A stretch of DNA of 53,816 nucleotides from Bacteroidota bacterium (GTDB lineage Bacteria; Bacteroidota; Bacteroidia; Bacteroidales; Porphyromonadaceae): NCBI GenBank assembly GCA_023389855.1, contig JAEWDZ010000002.1:1-53816 (forward strand). The letters run 5' to 3'. Position 1 is the stretch's first letter, and the number at the start of each line of letters is the position of its first letter. Under the pieces are notes generated by a model. It saw only the letters and a list, made by a program, of their open reading frames with translations, searched no databases and had not been told where the DNA came from. A program made the position numbers and the translations under genes. This document shows positions 1 to 7,969 of this stretch, piece by piece.

Positions 1-251
1 CGAGTAAGTATAGCACGACCAAGCATGCTATTACGGATACCTATACGACGACTGCCCCCGATGGCTACTATTTCCCCGATCTTTTAGCAAGTAAATACTC
101 GCCATGGAAAGAGAAGGAGATGCCTACTGGCAATGGCTATATCATAGGGGTCATACTTCGTGAGTGGAATAAGAAGTTTAATAACTTCTCTGCCCAACTA
201 TGGATTCGTAACTGGGATACGGACTTGAAGCTCGATGGTCCTCGTAAATAG
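1..251 (+). CDS. C-terminal end of an unrecognised protein (5' truncated by the window edge)
   Basis: The frame opening at base 3 is uninterrupted for 82 codons and ends in TAG at 249-251. The visible end is rich in aromatic and polar residues (for example DGYYFPDLL, GYIIGVILREW, LWIRNWDTDLKL) and looks like the beta-rich tail of a secreted or surface protein. I do not recognise the family; a fimbrillin-like or other surface lipoprotein would be a guess. A strong terminator follows about 20 bases later, which supports this being a genuine gene end. Confidence 0.6.
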   Translation, partial: SKYSTTKHAITDTYTTTAPDGYYFPDLLASKYSPWKEKEMPTGNGYIIGVILREWNKKFNNFSAQLWIRNWDTDLKLDGPRK

Positions 252-273
252 GAATTACGATAAATTTGTTGAT

Positions 274-313
274 AAAAAAAGGAAAGGTTCCAACAGACCT
301 TTCCTTTTTTTTT
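274..313. terminator. Bidirectional intrinsic terminator
   Basis: A run of A plus GGAAAGGT (274-288) pairs with ACCTTTCC plus a run of T (297-313) around a short loop. Because both arms carry A/T tracts, it can end the plus-strand gene finishing at 251 and the minus-strand phosphodiesterase gene finishing at 395. Confidence 0.8.
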
Positions 314-394
314 GTGTGGGCTAATTAAATTTATATTCTTATTCTTCGTATATAACTGTTTTCTCCTAATCGTCTTCTAAGTATTTATTCTGAT

Positions 395-1621
395 TCACTT
401 GAGCATGGGGAGTATATCCTTTATATTTCCATCATTTTTTGCCGGTGATATCTGTAGAAGGTAGCATAAAAGTGGATATATGTCTACGTTTGGAAAAGGA
501 TTCTTCATTTTGTAGCTTTTTTTAAAGTTAGGCCCTATGGCTCTAAATAATACTTGCATATCTTTTTCTTCAGGGTCGTATCCGTGTGCGCCTTTAAGAT
601 GTCTGGGTCTATCTGAGAATTGCCATCCTAAAGTTGGTGCAACTATCACATCACCACAATTTTTATTCTCCCCGTATTGGAAGCGAGCAGGGACATCTTC
701 TCGCTTCCATACTGTTATATTCTCAAGATTACTAAGAGCATTGACAACAGAGTCTCTACAGCCAGGACGAGTATATATATTAGTAGGAGTTGCTCCGGAT
801 ATATTATATACCCATTCGGGTTTTATATACTTATCGACATTATAGAAGCGTTTGTCAGAAATATCAGTCATACCGTGGTCGGAAAGTATGATCAAATTAA
901 CCTTATCTCCTATCTGAAGCTTTTTTATTCGTTGCCAAAGTTCTCCCATCAGTTGGTCTACTTGCTGCGCCATTCTTTTTGTCTCTACTGATTCTGGTCC
1001 ATGATGATGCCCTGTTCCATCGGGTTCTTCAAAATAAACCATGATGAGTTGAGGCCGATCTTTGTCTTCCTTTTCTAGCAGACGAATTACTTCGTCAACC
1101 CGTTCGTTAAAGCTTAATCGTGGTTCATCTGCCCATACTTTATAGTAAGTCGGGAGGGTTGCTTGTATCGCTATGTCGCTTCCTATCCAATAGATGCTGG
1201 CCGTTTTAATATGCTGCTTTTGGGCGGTGATCCATATGGGTTCTCCTCCATAGTATAAAGGATTGTTTCGTGTAGCCGAATCGCTAATGGCGTAGGTGGC
1301 GTTATGGGTTTGATCCCAGAACTTATTATTGATTATGCCATGATGATCAGGAACTAAACCCGTTGCTATAGTATAGTGGTTAGGAAATGTAGAAGATGGA
1401 TAGCTGGGCTTCATTATTCCGTGTACTCCTTCTTTGCCTATGCTATTGATATTCTTCATGCCGTGTATACTCGGATAATCCCATCGGCATCCGTCTAATG
1501 ATACCAGCACAATATAGTTTTTATTCCCGTTGTTAGAGAAATGTTTTTTTGATCTGATTTTACATCCTGATCCGAATAAAATTAATAGGATGGATACTAG
1601 TGCGTAATAAGCGAACTTCAT
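395..1621 (-). CDS. Alkaline-phosphatase-superfamily phosphodiesterase of the nucleotide pyrophosphatase (NPP) type, lipoprotein
   Basis: This is a 408-residue exported hydrolase. Residues 1-20 form a lipoprotein signal ending in the lipobox FGSGC, so the mature enzyme should be membrane anchored. The NPP/type I phosphodiesterase metal and catalytic residues are visible in order: D43 in SLDGCR, the nucleophile candidate T78 in PSSTFPNHY, D201 and H205 in EPDGTGHHHG, D248-H249 in LSDHGM, and H346 in KGAHGYDP. The family hydrolyses phosphodiester or pyrophosphate bonds, often of nucleotides; the substrate here cannot be read from sequence. The gene lies downstream of the interrupted TonB-dependent receptor, separated by a long hairpin, so it is probably transcribed separately or by read-through. 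The length is normal for bacterial NPP proteins. Confidence 0.88.
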   Translation of the reverse strand: MKFAYYALVSILLILFGSGCKIRSKKHFSNNGNKNYIVLVSLDGCRWDYPSIHGMKNINSIGKEGVHGIMKPSYPSSTFPNHYTIATGLVPDHHGIINNKFWDQTHNATYAISDSATRNNPLYYGGEPIWITAQKQHIKTASIYWIGSDIAIQATLPTYYKVWADEPRLSFNERVDEVIRLLEKEDKDRPQLIMVYFEEPDGTGHHHGPESVETKRMAQQVDQLMGELWQRIKKLQIGDKVNLIILSDHGMTDISDKRFYNVDKYIKPEWVYNISGATPTNIYTRPGCRDSVVNALSNLENITVWKREDVPARFQYGENKNCGDVIVAPTLGWQFSDRPRHLKGAHGYDPEEKDMQVLFRAIGPNFKKSYKMKNPFPNVDIYPLLCYLLQISPAKNDGNIKDILPMLK

Positions 1622-1646
1622 ACGATTGACATGTTTTGTTCAAAGA

Positions 1647-1681
1647 ATAGGGTAGCTGAAAGAGGTCTTCAGCTACCCTAT
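1647..1681 (-). terminator. Long perfect hairpin between receptor gene and phosphodiesterase gene
   Basis: A 14-bp perfect stem (1647-1660 with 1668-1681) encloses a 7-base loop. It sits 29 bases after the stop of the minus-strand receptor gene and 26 bases before the phosphodiesterase start. The minus-strand side after the stem is only moderately T-rich, so termination or attenuation is inferred from position and stem strength. Confidence 0.6.
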
Positions 1682-1709
1682 ATCATTATTATTTTATTAA
1701 TGGAAGATT

Positions 1710-3893
1710 TTAGAAAGTGTATTTCAACCCAATCTGAGCTCTCCAACGAGAGGACCCATCTTGGTATGTACGATGTTTGTAGTCAGCGTCATGGAGGAAG
1801 TAAAAGGCATTATTCTTTTTGTCGTAGGTAATTGGACTGAAGTAATAAGCCCCGCCGTTGGAGTAGTGGCGTCCCCATTTGGCGTTGAATATATTAGCCA
1901 AGTTGATAATATCTAGATTAAGTTCTATACCGTGGGTATGCTTACCAACCTTGAAGTTATATTTGTGTGCCAGGTGGAAGTCGAATTGATGCTCGAAAGG
2001 CATGTTGTCAGCATAACGATCGAAGTATTCGCCACGATGCTTTTTCAGATAGGGATCATTGGCTATCCATGATTTCATATTAGCTCGCTGTTGATCTACG
2101 GTATATCGTTTATTCTCAGCGAAAGGCATCTTGTCAATTTGTTCATCCGTGGGGATAAAGATCAAGTCATTGCCATCAGAGCTATCTCCGTTGAGGTCAC
2201 CATAGTAGTAGATTGAGTATGGAGAGCCTGATGTTCCTGTATAGATCACACCCACGGTGAATTCCCATGCATCGTTTCTGCCATATCGTGTGTTGTAGTA
2301 CGCAGCAACATTGATTCGATGCGGTAAGTTAAAGGCAGAGAAACTGAGCTCGGGATTATTAGGGTCTTGGTGGGTATAGTTGAAATTCCAGTTTGATGCA
2401 GCAACGCTTGATGTACCACTATTTATACTTTTAGATTGAGTGAAGGTATAAGAAGCCATCAAGTCCAGACCGAAGTCGAATTTTTTCTCTCCCTTGAGAG
2501 AGAGACTGTAGCTATAACCTTTGTGTGTATTTGATAATTCGTAAATAGCATAGTATGCTTTACTGTCTTTTTCGCGGGTGAAAATTGGGCGTTGGTCAAA
2601 GTCCAGTCCAGGAATTTTATCTGCAAGGGTTTTATTCTCATCGGCTACAGTAGCCAAGTTACGATAGAGTATATCGTTGAGTGTTTTTGAGAAGATCCCT
2701 TCGGCAGTCCATTTTATACCCAGTAGATCAAAGTCGAAACCAATATTTGTACGTAAATTTTGTGCGAATCGGAATTTATCGTCGAACACATTGATAGTTT
2801 GTGTTCCAGACTTCATCTTTTCGCCATTTACTTGCTGTCCATTAGGATCGAGGATCAACTTGATATCTTCTGTATTGTAGGTATTGTACGTATTCATGGT
2901 CATACCCGTATTGGAGAAATTATTGCTCAGCCATACAAAAGGTATGCGACCAGTGAAAATACCGATACCGCCACGCAAAACGTATTTATTACTTCCGTCT
3001 GGTTTGAATCGGAAGCCTAGTCGCGGAGAAATGAGAGGAGTACTACTCAGTTTGTGGTTTGTCTGTACATTCCATCCCTTTCCAGCTGCCAGTTTGTTGA
3101 AGTCTGGATTCTCGATAGGTGTGTCAAAGAAGAGCGGTATATCCATACGGAGACCGTAGGTGATGTCGAATTGGGGACCTAAGATCCATTTGTCTTGGGC
3201 GTAGAAACCAAGCTGTCCAGTGCGGAAAGTGGGCTCCCAGAGTGGATTCATATTTGTCCCTTGGGTCAGCGTATTGTTGTGTCTGTATCGATTTATCTTC
3301 CCGTTGAAGAAGTCTTCAGGAGAGTTGAAGTAGTAAGTCCCGTAGAAATCTTGGATAAAAAGATTGGTAAACTTATAAAACTCATTGTGAGTGCCGAATG
3401 TTAGGGTGTGATTACCGATGTACCAAGACAGATTGTCTGTAAAAGTGAAGACATCTTGATCCAGTCGGTTTGCCATAGAAGAACGCTCATTCCCTAGGTT
3501 GAGTGTGCCATCACCTACATTGTTGATAGACACCATGGGGAACGGATCACCGGGCTTGCGGTTATCGCGTACACGTACATAGGAGAAGTGAGCTTCGTTG
3601 TTTACCTTACTAGAAAAACGACTTTGTAACTCTGCTATAAAGGTGTTGGTACGAGAAACGAAATCGTAGGAATAATCAGAGGCATTTAGGTAGTTCGACC
3701 CACTGGTATTATTGTTTTGCTTCGCATCAACGATGCTCCAGCGGAACGCAAAGTTATGATTATCATTGATATTCCAGTCGATTTTTATCCCACCTTTATT
3801 GGAAATAGTATAATCATCGATAGTCCCGAGCGTACCGTTGTAGGTTACTCCTTGTTCTGATGCTAATTTTTTAAGGTGTTCATGTACATCCAT
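1710..3893 (-). CDS. C-terminal beta-barrel part of the TonB-dependent receptor
   Basis: This 727-codon open stretch after the TAG encodes the barrel: repeated amphipathic strands such as NFAFRWSIVDAKQNN, LTFGTHNEFYKFTN and FDITYGLRMDIPLF, ending in WRAQIGLKYTF with the terminal aromatic typical of outer-membrane barrels. It has no signal peptide of its own, and its first ATG (3893) is simply the first methionine after the stop, so independent translation would give a protein that cannot be exported. Conservation of the barrel without further lesions suggests the TAG is recent or is bypassed. Confidence 0.6.
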   Translation of the reverse strand: MDVHEHLKKLASEQGVTYNGTLGTIDDYTISNKGGIKIDWNINDNHNFAFRWSIVDAKQNNNTSGSNYLNASDYSYDFVSRTNTFIAELQSRFSSKVNNEAHFSYVRVRDNRKPGDPFPMVSINNVGDGTLNLGNERSSMANRLDQDVFTFTDNLSWYIGNHTLTFGTHNEFYKFTNLFIQDFYGTYYFNSPEDFFNGKINRYRHNNTLTQGTNMNPLWEPTFRTGQLGFYAQDKWILGPQFDITYGLRMDIPLFFDTPIENPDFNKLAAGKGWNVQTNHKLSSTPLISPRLGFRFKPDGSNKYVLRGGIGIFTGRIPFVWLSNNFSNTGMTMNTYNTYNTEDIKLILDPNGQQVNGEKMKSGTQTINVFDDKFRFAQNLRTNIGFDFDLLGIKWTAEGIFSKTLNDILYRNLATVADENKTLADKIPGLDFDQRPIFTREKDSKAYYAIYELSNTHKGYSYSLSLKGEKKFDFGLDLMASYTFTQSKSINSGTSSVAASNWNFNYTHQDPNNPELSFSAFNLPHRINVAAYYNTRYGRNDAWEFTVGVIYTGTSGSPYSIYYYGDLNGDSSDGNDLIFIPTDEQIDKMPFAENKRYTVDQQRANMKSWIANDPYLKKHRGEYFDRYADNMPFEHQFDFHLAHKYNFKVGKHTHGIELNLDIINLANIFNAKWGRHYSNGGAYYFSPITYDKKNNAFYFLHDADYKHRTYQDGSSRWRAQIGLKYTF

Positions 3894-3947
3894 TGCTAAC
3901 TTTGGATCTATATGGGATGCAATTTGTCCTAATCCATAAGGATTGGG

Positions 3948-3950
3948 CTA
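3948..3950 (-). other. In-frame TAG interrupting the receptor
   Basis: The codon sits between HAQR and PNPYGLGQ in the conceptual translation. TAG is used as a normal terminal stop elsewhere in the window (the flippase gene ends in TAG at 6441-6443, and the first partial gene at 249-251), so general reassignment of TAG is not supported. Confidence 0.85.
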
Positions 3951-4880
3951 ACGCTGTGCATGGCGCTCGAAGTTAGCAAAAAAGAACAACTTATTGAGTA
4001 CGATAGGCCCACCCACAGTGAAGCCATATAGGGCTTCCATCTGTTTGTTGAGGTTTGAACTCATCTGTCCATTGGCAAGTTCGTAGTATGAGCCTATTAG
4101 GTTTTGGTTATTTCCGTATCCATAAAGAGACCCATGGAAATCGTTTGTCCCAGATTTAGTAATTGCATTGATTGATCCGCCTGTGAAGCCTGACTGACGA
4201 ACGTCAAATGGAGCAACGTTGATTTGGATTTGTTCGATTGTCTCCATTGATACGGGTTGGGTACCAGCTTGGCCACCGTTAGCACCGTTTTTTGTAAGAC
4301 CAAAGACATCGTTGTTCATAGCTCCGTCAATTTGGAAACTATTGTAGCGGTTGTTGGTTCCGGCAAAAGACATGGCCGCTCCGTTGACACTGATTTGGGG
4401 ATTCAGACGTGCTATGTCGCTGATACTGTGTGAGATGGTTGGCATCCTTTCGATATCGGCTTTAGCTATGCTCATGGCAGCGCCAGTTTTTGTTGCGTCT
4501 ATACCAGATTTAGCTGTTACCGTTACGCCTTCCAATAGTTCGTTGGAGTCAACTAGATGGGCATCTAAATTGTACGTTTCTCCAAGAACAAGCTCTACAT
4601 TTTCTCGCTGTTGGGTCTCCATCCCGACAAAAGAAATGGAGATGGTGTACGGTCCACCTGCTCTCATCCCTTGGATGGTATAGCGACCGTCAACATTTGA
4701 AATGGCACCATACTGCGTACCTGAGGGTACATGTATTGCCAAAATAGTGGCTCCTACAAGAGGAGCGTCCGTTTGGTCTGTGATCTTACCACTTAAAGAA
4801 GAAGTGGTTACTTGGGCATTGACAACTGTTGCTAGAAACAATGCCATTACTGTAAACACAGTGCGGATAATTTGGTTCAT
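3948..4880 (-). CDS. N-terminal part of the TonB-dependent receptor: signal peptide, regulatory-like domain, plug
   Basis: The 310-residue open part begins MNQIIRTVFTVMALFLATVV and has a signal peptide cleaved near NAQ. A carboxypeptidase-regulatory-like domain follows (SLSGKITDQTDAPLVGATI, then GRYTIQGMRAGGPYTISI), then a plug domain with FQIDGAMNNDVFG and GGSINAITKSGTNDFHG. An upstream ATG at 4958 exists, but the promoter -7 element TACCTTTG lies at 4968-4961, only two bases ahead of it, so transcription would start at about or inside that codon. The ATG at 4880, directly before the signal peptide, is therefore preferred. The part ends at the TAG discussed under the full-length entry. Confidence 0.75.
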   Translation of the reverse strand: MNQIIRTVFTVMALFLATVVNAQVTTSSLSGKITDQTDAPLVGATILAIHVPSGTQYGAISNVDGRYTIQGMRAGGPYTISISFVGMETQQRENVELVLGETYNLDAHLVDSNELLEGVTVTAKSGIDATKTGAAMSIAKADIERMPTISHSISDIARLNPQISVNGAAMSFAGTNNRYNSFQIDGAMNNDVFGLTKNGANGGQAGTQPVSMETIEQIQINVAPFDVRQSGFTGGSINAITKSGTNDFHGSLYGYGNNQNLIGSYYELANGQMSSNLNKQMEALYGFTVGGPIVLNKLFFFANFERHAQR

Positions 4881-4960
4881 ACTGATAGTGTAAAGTGTTA
4901 ATAATGTGGGATAAAAAGTATGTAGCTTCTTATTATAGCCTCGTTTCCTTCTTTCCATCG

Positions 4961-4968
4961 CAAAGGTA
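4961..4968 (-). promoter_or_regulatory. Bacteroidota -7 element for the TonB-dependent receptor
   Basis: TACCTTTG on the minus strand matches TAnnTTTG and ends 80 bases before the chosen start. It decides between the ATG at 4958 and the ATG at 4880 in favour of the latter. Confidence 0.6.
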
Positions 4969-5127
4969 GTAAAAATCTTCGATATCTCATCTGCTAAAAG
5001 TAGGTTTTATTTTCTTTGCAGGCAAATTTATCATGATACTGTAATGCATCTGTAGAATATCTTGTTGGAAGGAATCCAAATGCCTTGATAGTCTAGATTA
5101 AAGAAAGTTTTTTAGTGAAAAAAGTGT

Positions 5128-5135
5128 ATCTTTGT
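5128..5135 (+). promoter_or_regulatory. Bacteroidota -7 element for the flippase gene
   Basis: TATCTTTG matches TAnnTTTG exactly and lies 51 bases before the start codon at 5187. No clear TTG -33 element was seen at the usual spacing. Confidence 0.6.
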
Positions 5136-5186
5136 GACGCTGCAATCAGAGGCGAATAGCGATCATTTTTAACAATCAAGCAGAAG

Positions 5187-6443
5187 ATGTTTAAATCTTT
5201 TTTTTGGAAGAGTAGTATCCGTCTTATAAGTACCAGTGGTTTGGTCCAACTTCTGGCCTTTTTGCTTTTGCCCGTCATTAGCCGTCTATATTCTGAAGAA
5301 GCTATTGGACATTTTACCTTTTTTCTTTCTTTGGCAGGGGTTTTATCTGTGGTAGCAGTGGGACGTATGGACCATGCTATTGTATTGGCCCCAACAAAAA
5401 ATAGGAGTTCTCTTCTTTTTTATTCGGGTTTATTCTTTTCTTTTTCTTTCTCTCTTTTGCTTCTGCCTTTAATAGCTATAGCTCTTTTTTTTATTGAGGG
5501 TACGACATATGCAGATCAGAATGGCCATCTATGGCTGCTGCCAGTATTTGTTTTTTTTATGGCCTTATATAACCTCCTTAGTGCCTATGCAAATAGCTGC
5601 AATAGCTATGGGGGAATATCCCTTTCTCAGATAGCACAAGGGGGATCGAATACAGCATTGCGAGTGGGACTTGGTCTTTTCTCGGGTTCATTTTGGTCCT
5701 TACAGTTCGCTCTGTTACTAAGTTATATTATAGGGATATTTCCCTATTTTCGAATGATCCCCAGGAGGATGCGCATTACTGTGTATAGGATGAAAAAAGT
5801 TATTCGGGCTTATCACCGCTTCCCTCTCTATTCAATGCCACAGGCTTTGGTAGACATCCTTTCAGGATCGCTTATAGCAATCTTATTGCCGCTGCGTTAT
5901 AATGCATTAGAGATAGGCTTCTATGGTATGGCGTATATGCTCGCAGGAAGACCTTTGCAGATTATTGCCGATGCAATGAGTAGGGTATGGTTTCGCCAAA
6001 TATCCGAACGCAAAGCAGATAGGAAGTTGGTAAGCGGCACGATTTTCCGTTTTTCGCTTTATTGCTTTCTTATAGCAATTGTCGGAGGTGGGGCTTTTTA
6101 TCTATGGGGTAGTGACTTTATTTCTTTTATATTAGGCGTTAAGTGGCGCCCTGTCTCTTATATCATTATGGCGATGCTGCCTTTCTTTTTCTTTAAATTT
6201 CTCTACTCCATATTTAATTTCATTCCCGATCTCTTTTCTCGACAAATTAGTTATTTGTTATTACAGCTATTTTTTCTATTTCTGCAGTGTATCCTTTTGT
6301 TAGTAGGGAGTCGATTCCTAGACTTTGAGCAGTACGTTGTTGTACATTTTCTTTGGCGATCAATAGAAACATTTATATTACTTTTCTTCTTTGCGCTTAT
6401 CATATGGCAGTCCGATTGTCGTCAGCGAACTTTCGAGAAGTAG
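5187..6443 (+). CDS. Polysaccharide (O-antigen type) flippase, MATE/MOP superfamily
   Basis: The 418-residue protein is almost entirely hydrophobic, with about twelve predicted membrane spans. It begins with the amphipathic start typical of polysaccharide exporters (FWKSSIRLISTSGLVQLLAFLLLPVISRLYSEEAIGHF read as two stretches), which matches the Wzx/RfbX group that flips lipid-linked sugars across the inner membrane. Cytoplasmic loops are basic (RMIPRRMRITVYRMKKVIRAYHR region, about residues 190-212). The length fits the family. It stands alone between a minus-strand receptor gene and the FKBP operon, with no glycosyltransferases beside it, so its glycan (LPS, capsule or other) cannot be named from context. 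Confidence 0.8.
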   Translation: MFKSFFWKSSIRLISTSGLVQLLAFLLLPVISRLYSEEAIGHFTFFLSLAGVLSVVAVGRMDHAIVLAPTKNRSSLLFYSGLFFSFSFSLLLLPLIAIALFFIEGTTYADQNGHLWLLPVFVFFMALYNLLSAYANSCNSYGGISLSQIAQGGSNTALRVGLGLFSGSFWSLQFALLLSYIIGIFPYFRMIPRRMRITVYRMKKVIRAYHRFPLYSMPQALVDILSGSLIAILLPLRYNALEIGFYGMAYMLAGRPLQIIADAMSRVWFRQISERKADRKLVSGTIFRFSLYCFLIAIVGGGAFYLWGSDFISFILGVKWRPVSYIIMAMLPFFFFKFLYSIFNFIPDLFSRQISYLLLQLFFLFLQCILLLVGSRFLDFEQYVVVHFLWRSIETFILLFFFALIIWQSDCRQRTFEK

Positions 6444-6485
6444 TCTTTATTATTTACTCATATTCATTAGTATAAAAAAAAATAG

Positions 6486-6493
6486 TAACTTTG
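6486..6493 (+). promoter_or_regulatory. Bacteroidota -7 element for the FKBP operon
   Basis: TAACTTTG matches TAnnTTTG, 36 bases before the first FKBP start at 6530. The upstream flippase gene ends at 6443, so the three isomerase genes probably have their own promoter. Confidence 0.6.
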
Positions 6494-6529
6494 TAGCAGT
6501 TTGTATGAACAGACAAAATAAAGATAATT

Positions 6530-7126
6530 ATGATGAATAAAGAGAGCTATGCTTTGGGCCTTTCTATTGCCTCACAACTTAAGTCTGGCGGAATATCAGT
6601 TGTCTCTACCCAAGACTTTTCACAGGCAATAGAGGATGTAATGAATAACCGTGAATTAAAAATAGGTTACGAAGAAGCTAGAACTATTGTGGCTAATTTG
6701 ATCAATAAAGCTGCGTCAGAAGAAAAAGAGCAAAATCAAACAAAGGGAAAAGCATATCTTGATGAACTTCGAAAACATCCCGATTTTACCGAACTCGAGA
6801 GTGGACTTTTGTATGAAGTGATCAGAATGGGAGATGGTAAAAAACCACAGATTACCGATACTGTGACCGTACACTACGAAGGACGCTTGATAGACGGTAC
6901 AGTTTTTGACAGTTCTAAGCAGCGTGGTGAGCCCGCCTCATTCCCCGTCACAGCAGTAATAAAAGGATGGACCGAGATATTGCAACTGATGCCCGTAGGC
7001 TCTCATTGGAGAGTGGCAATCCCTTCTGAGTTGGCTTATGGTGAGAGAGGTGCTGGTGACCTAATTCGTCCTAATTCGACTTTGGTTTTTGATATAGAAT
7101 TGCTAAAGATCGAGGATAAACAATAA
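6530..7126 (+). CDS. FKBP-type peptidyl-prolyl isomerase without signal peptide (first of three)
   Basis: This 198-residue protein has a helical N-terminal FKBP dimerisation-like region (about 1-75: MNKESYALGLSIASQLKSGG, then YEEARTIVANLI) and a C-terminal FKBP isomerase domain (about 90-195) with VTVHYEGRLIDGTVFDSS, VIKGWTEILQLMPVGSHWRV, the core motif PSELAYGERGAGD, and LVFDIELLKI. It catalyses cis-trans isomerisation of Xaa-Pro bonds. There is no export signal, so it should act in the cytoplasm, unlike its two neighbours. It is 16 bases upstream of the next FKBP gene and heads the operon. Confidence 0.92.
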   Translation: MMNKESYALGLSIASQLKSGGISVVSTQDFSQAIEDVMNNRELKIGYEEARTIVANLINKAASEEKEQNQTKGKAYLDELRKHPDFTELESGLLYEVIRMGDGKKPQITDTVTVHYEGRLIDGTVFDSSKQRGEPASFPVTAVIKGWTEILQLMPVGSHWRVAIPSELAYGERGAGDLIRPNSTLVFDIELLKIEDKQ

Positions 7127-7142
7127 ACCCAATAAAGTAAGT

Positions 7143-7949
7143 ATGAAAAGATCCTTTTTCTTATTGATACCTTTTCTCGTAGTTTCGTTTACAGTTCAGG
7201 CACAAAACTTAAACAACCGCACCGCAACTGTGGACTCTACAGCAATACCTACAACACAAGAAGCCTCCTATGCTATGGGGGTTTATTTTTCGCATTCCCT
7301 GTTGACTCAAATGCAAAAAATGCCGGGCGGTAAGGATATGTCGATAAAGGACATTATGAAGGGGATCGAAGATGTACTTGTCAATAAGCAGTCGTCGCTT
7401 GCACCTGAAGTTGCCGTAAAAAAATTAGATACCTATCTAAATGCTAAACAGCAGGAAATAAATGAAAAAAATAAGCAGGAAGGCGAGACTTTTTTAGCAG
7501 CAAATGCAAAAAAAGAGGGCGTCATTACGACCAAAAGCGGTTTGCAATACATAATTATGGAAAAGGGGAATGGTCCTCGCGCCACAGTAGAAGATACGGT
7601 AAGGGTTCATTACAAAGGCTCTTTCTTAGATGGTCAGGAATTCGATAGCTCATATAAAAGTGGTGAGCCTGTGAAGATCAATCCTTTACAAGTAATACCA
7701 GGATGGACAGAAGGCTTATGTCTTTTACCCGAAGGGAGCAAAGCTCGCTTGTTTATTCCTGCAGATCTTGCCTATGGGGCGCAAGGAGTTGGTAGTATGA
7801 TCCCTCCTTTTAGCACGCTCATTTTTGATATCGAAGTTCTTGAGGTAATCAAAGGCAAACCTATACCAATGGCTGAAAGTAGCGATGAAGAACACGATAA
7901 CAAGACAGACATAACAAAGAAAACAGAAATCGAGAAAAAACAAAACTAA
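7143..7949 (+). CDS. Periplasmic FKBP-type peptidyl-prolyl isomerase (second of three)
   Basis: This 268-residue protein starts with a signal peptide (MKRSFFLLIPFLVVSFTVQAQ, cleavage near AQA/Q) and carries the same helical N-terminal region (SYAMGVYFSHSLL to about 125) followed by the FKBP domain (about 130-242) with VRVHYKGSFLDGQEFDSSYK, VIPGWTEGLCLLPEGSKARL and PADLAYGAQGVGSMIPP. The last 25 residues are a charged, probably disordered tail (SSDEEHDNKTD and lysines). It is expected to help fold proteins in the periplasm. It is 20 bases from the third FKBP gene. Confidence 0.92.
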   Translation: MKRSFFLLIPFLVVSFTVQAQNLNNRTATVDSTAIPTTQEASYAMGVYFSHSLLTQMQKMPGGKDMSIKDIMKGIEDVLVNKQSSLAPEVAVKKLDTYLNAKQQEINEKNKQEGETFLAANAKKEGVITTKSGLQYIIMEKGNGPRATVEDTVRVHYKGSFLDGQEFDSSYKSGEPVKINPLQVIPGWTEGLCLLPEGSKARLFIPADLAYGAQGVGSMIPPFSTLIFDIEVLEVIKGKPIPMAESSDEEHDNKTDITKKTEIEKKQN

Positions 7950-7969
7950 GATATAATACACGTAAAACA

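Larger units (their letters stand above)
1710..4880 (-). pseudogene. Oar-like TonB-dependent receptor split by an in-frame TAG
   Basis: One reading frame runs from 4880 to 1710 with a single internal stop, TAG, at 3950-3948 (codon 311 of 1056). The 18 codons between that TAG and the next ATG (3893) stay open in the same frame, so this is a nonsense change and not a frameshift. Read through, the product has a signal peptide, a carboxypeptidase-regulatory-like beta-sandwich domain (about 25-115), a plug domain (about 120-240) and a 22-strand type beta-barrel ending in an aromatic residue (KYTF). The family imports ligands or exports material across the outer membrane with TonB energy. As written, only plug plus a few barrel strands would be made, so the gene is probably inactive unless TAG is suppressed or is a sequencing or strain-specific change. 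Confidence 0.75.

Noticed and set aside
3948..3950. TAG read as an amino acid by code change
   Set aside because: TAG ends other genes in this window at natural C-termini, so general reassignment is not supported.
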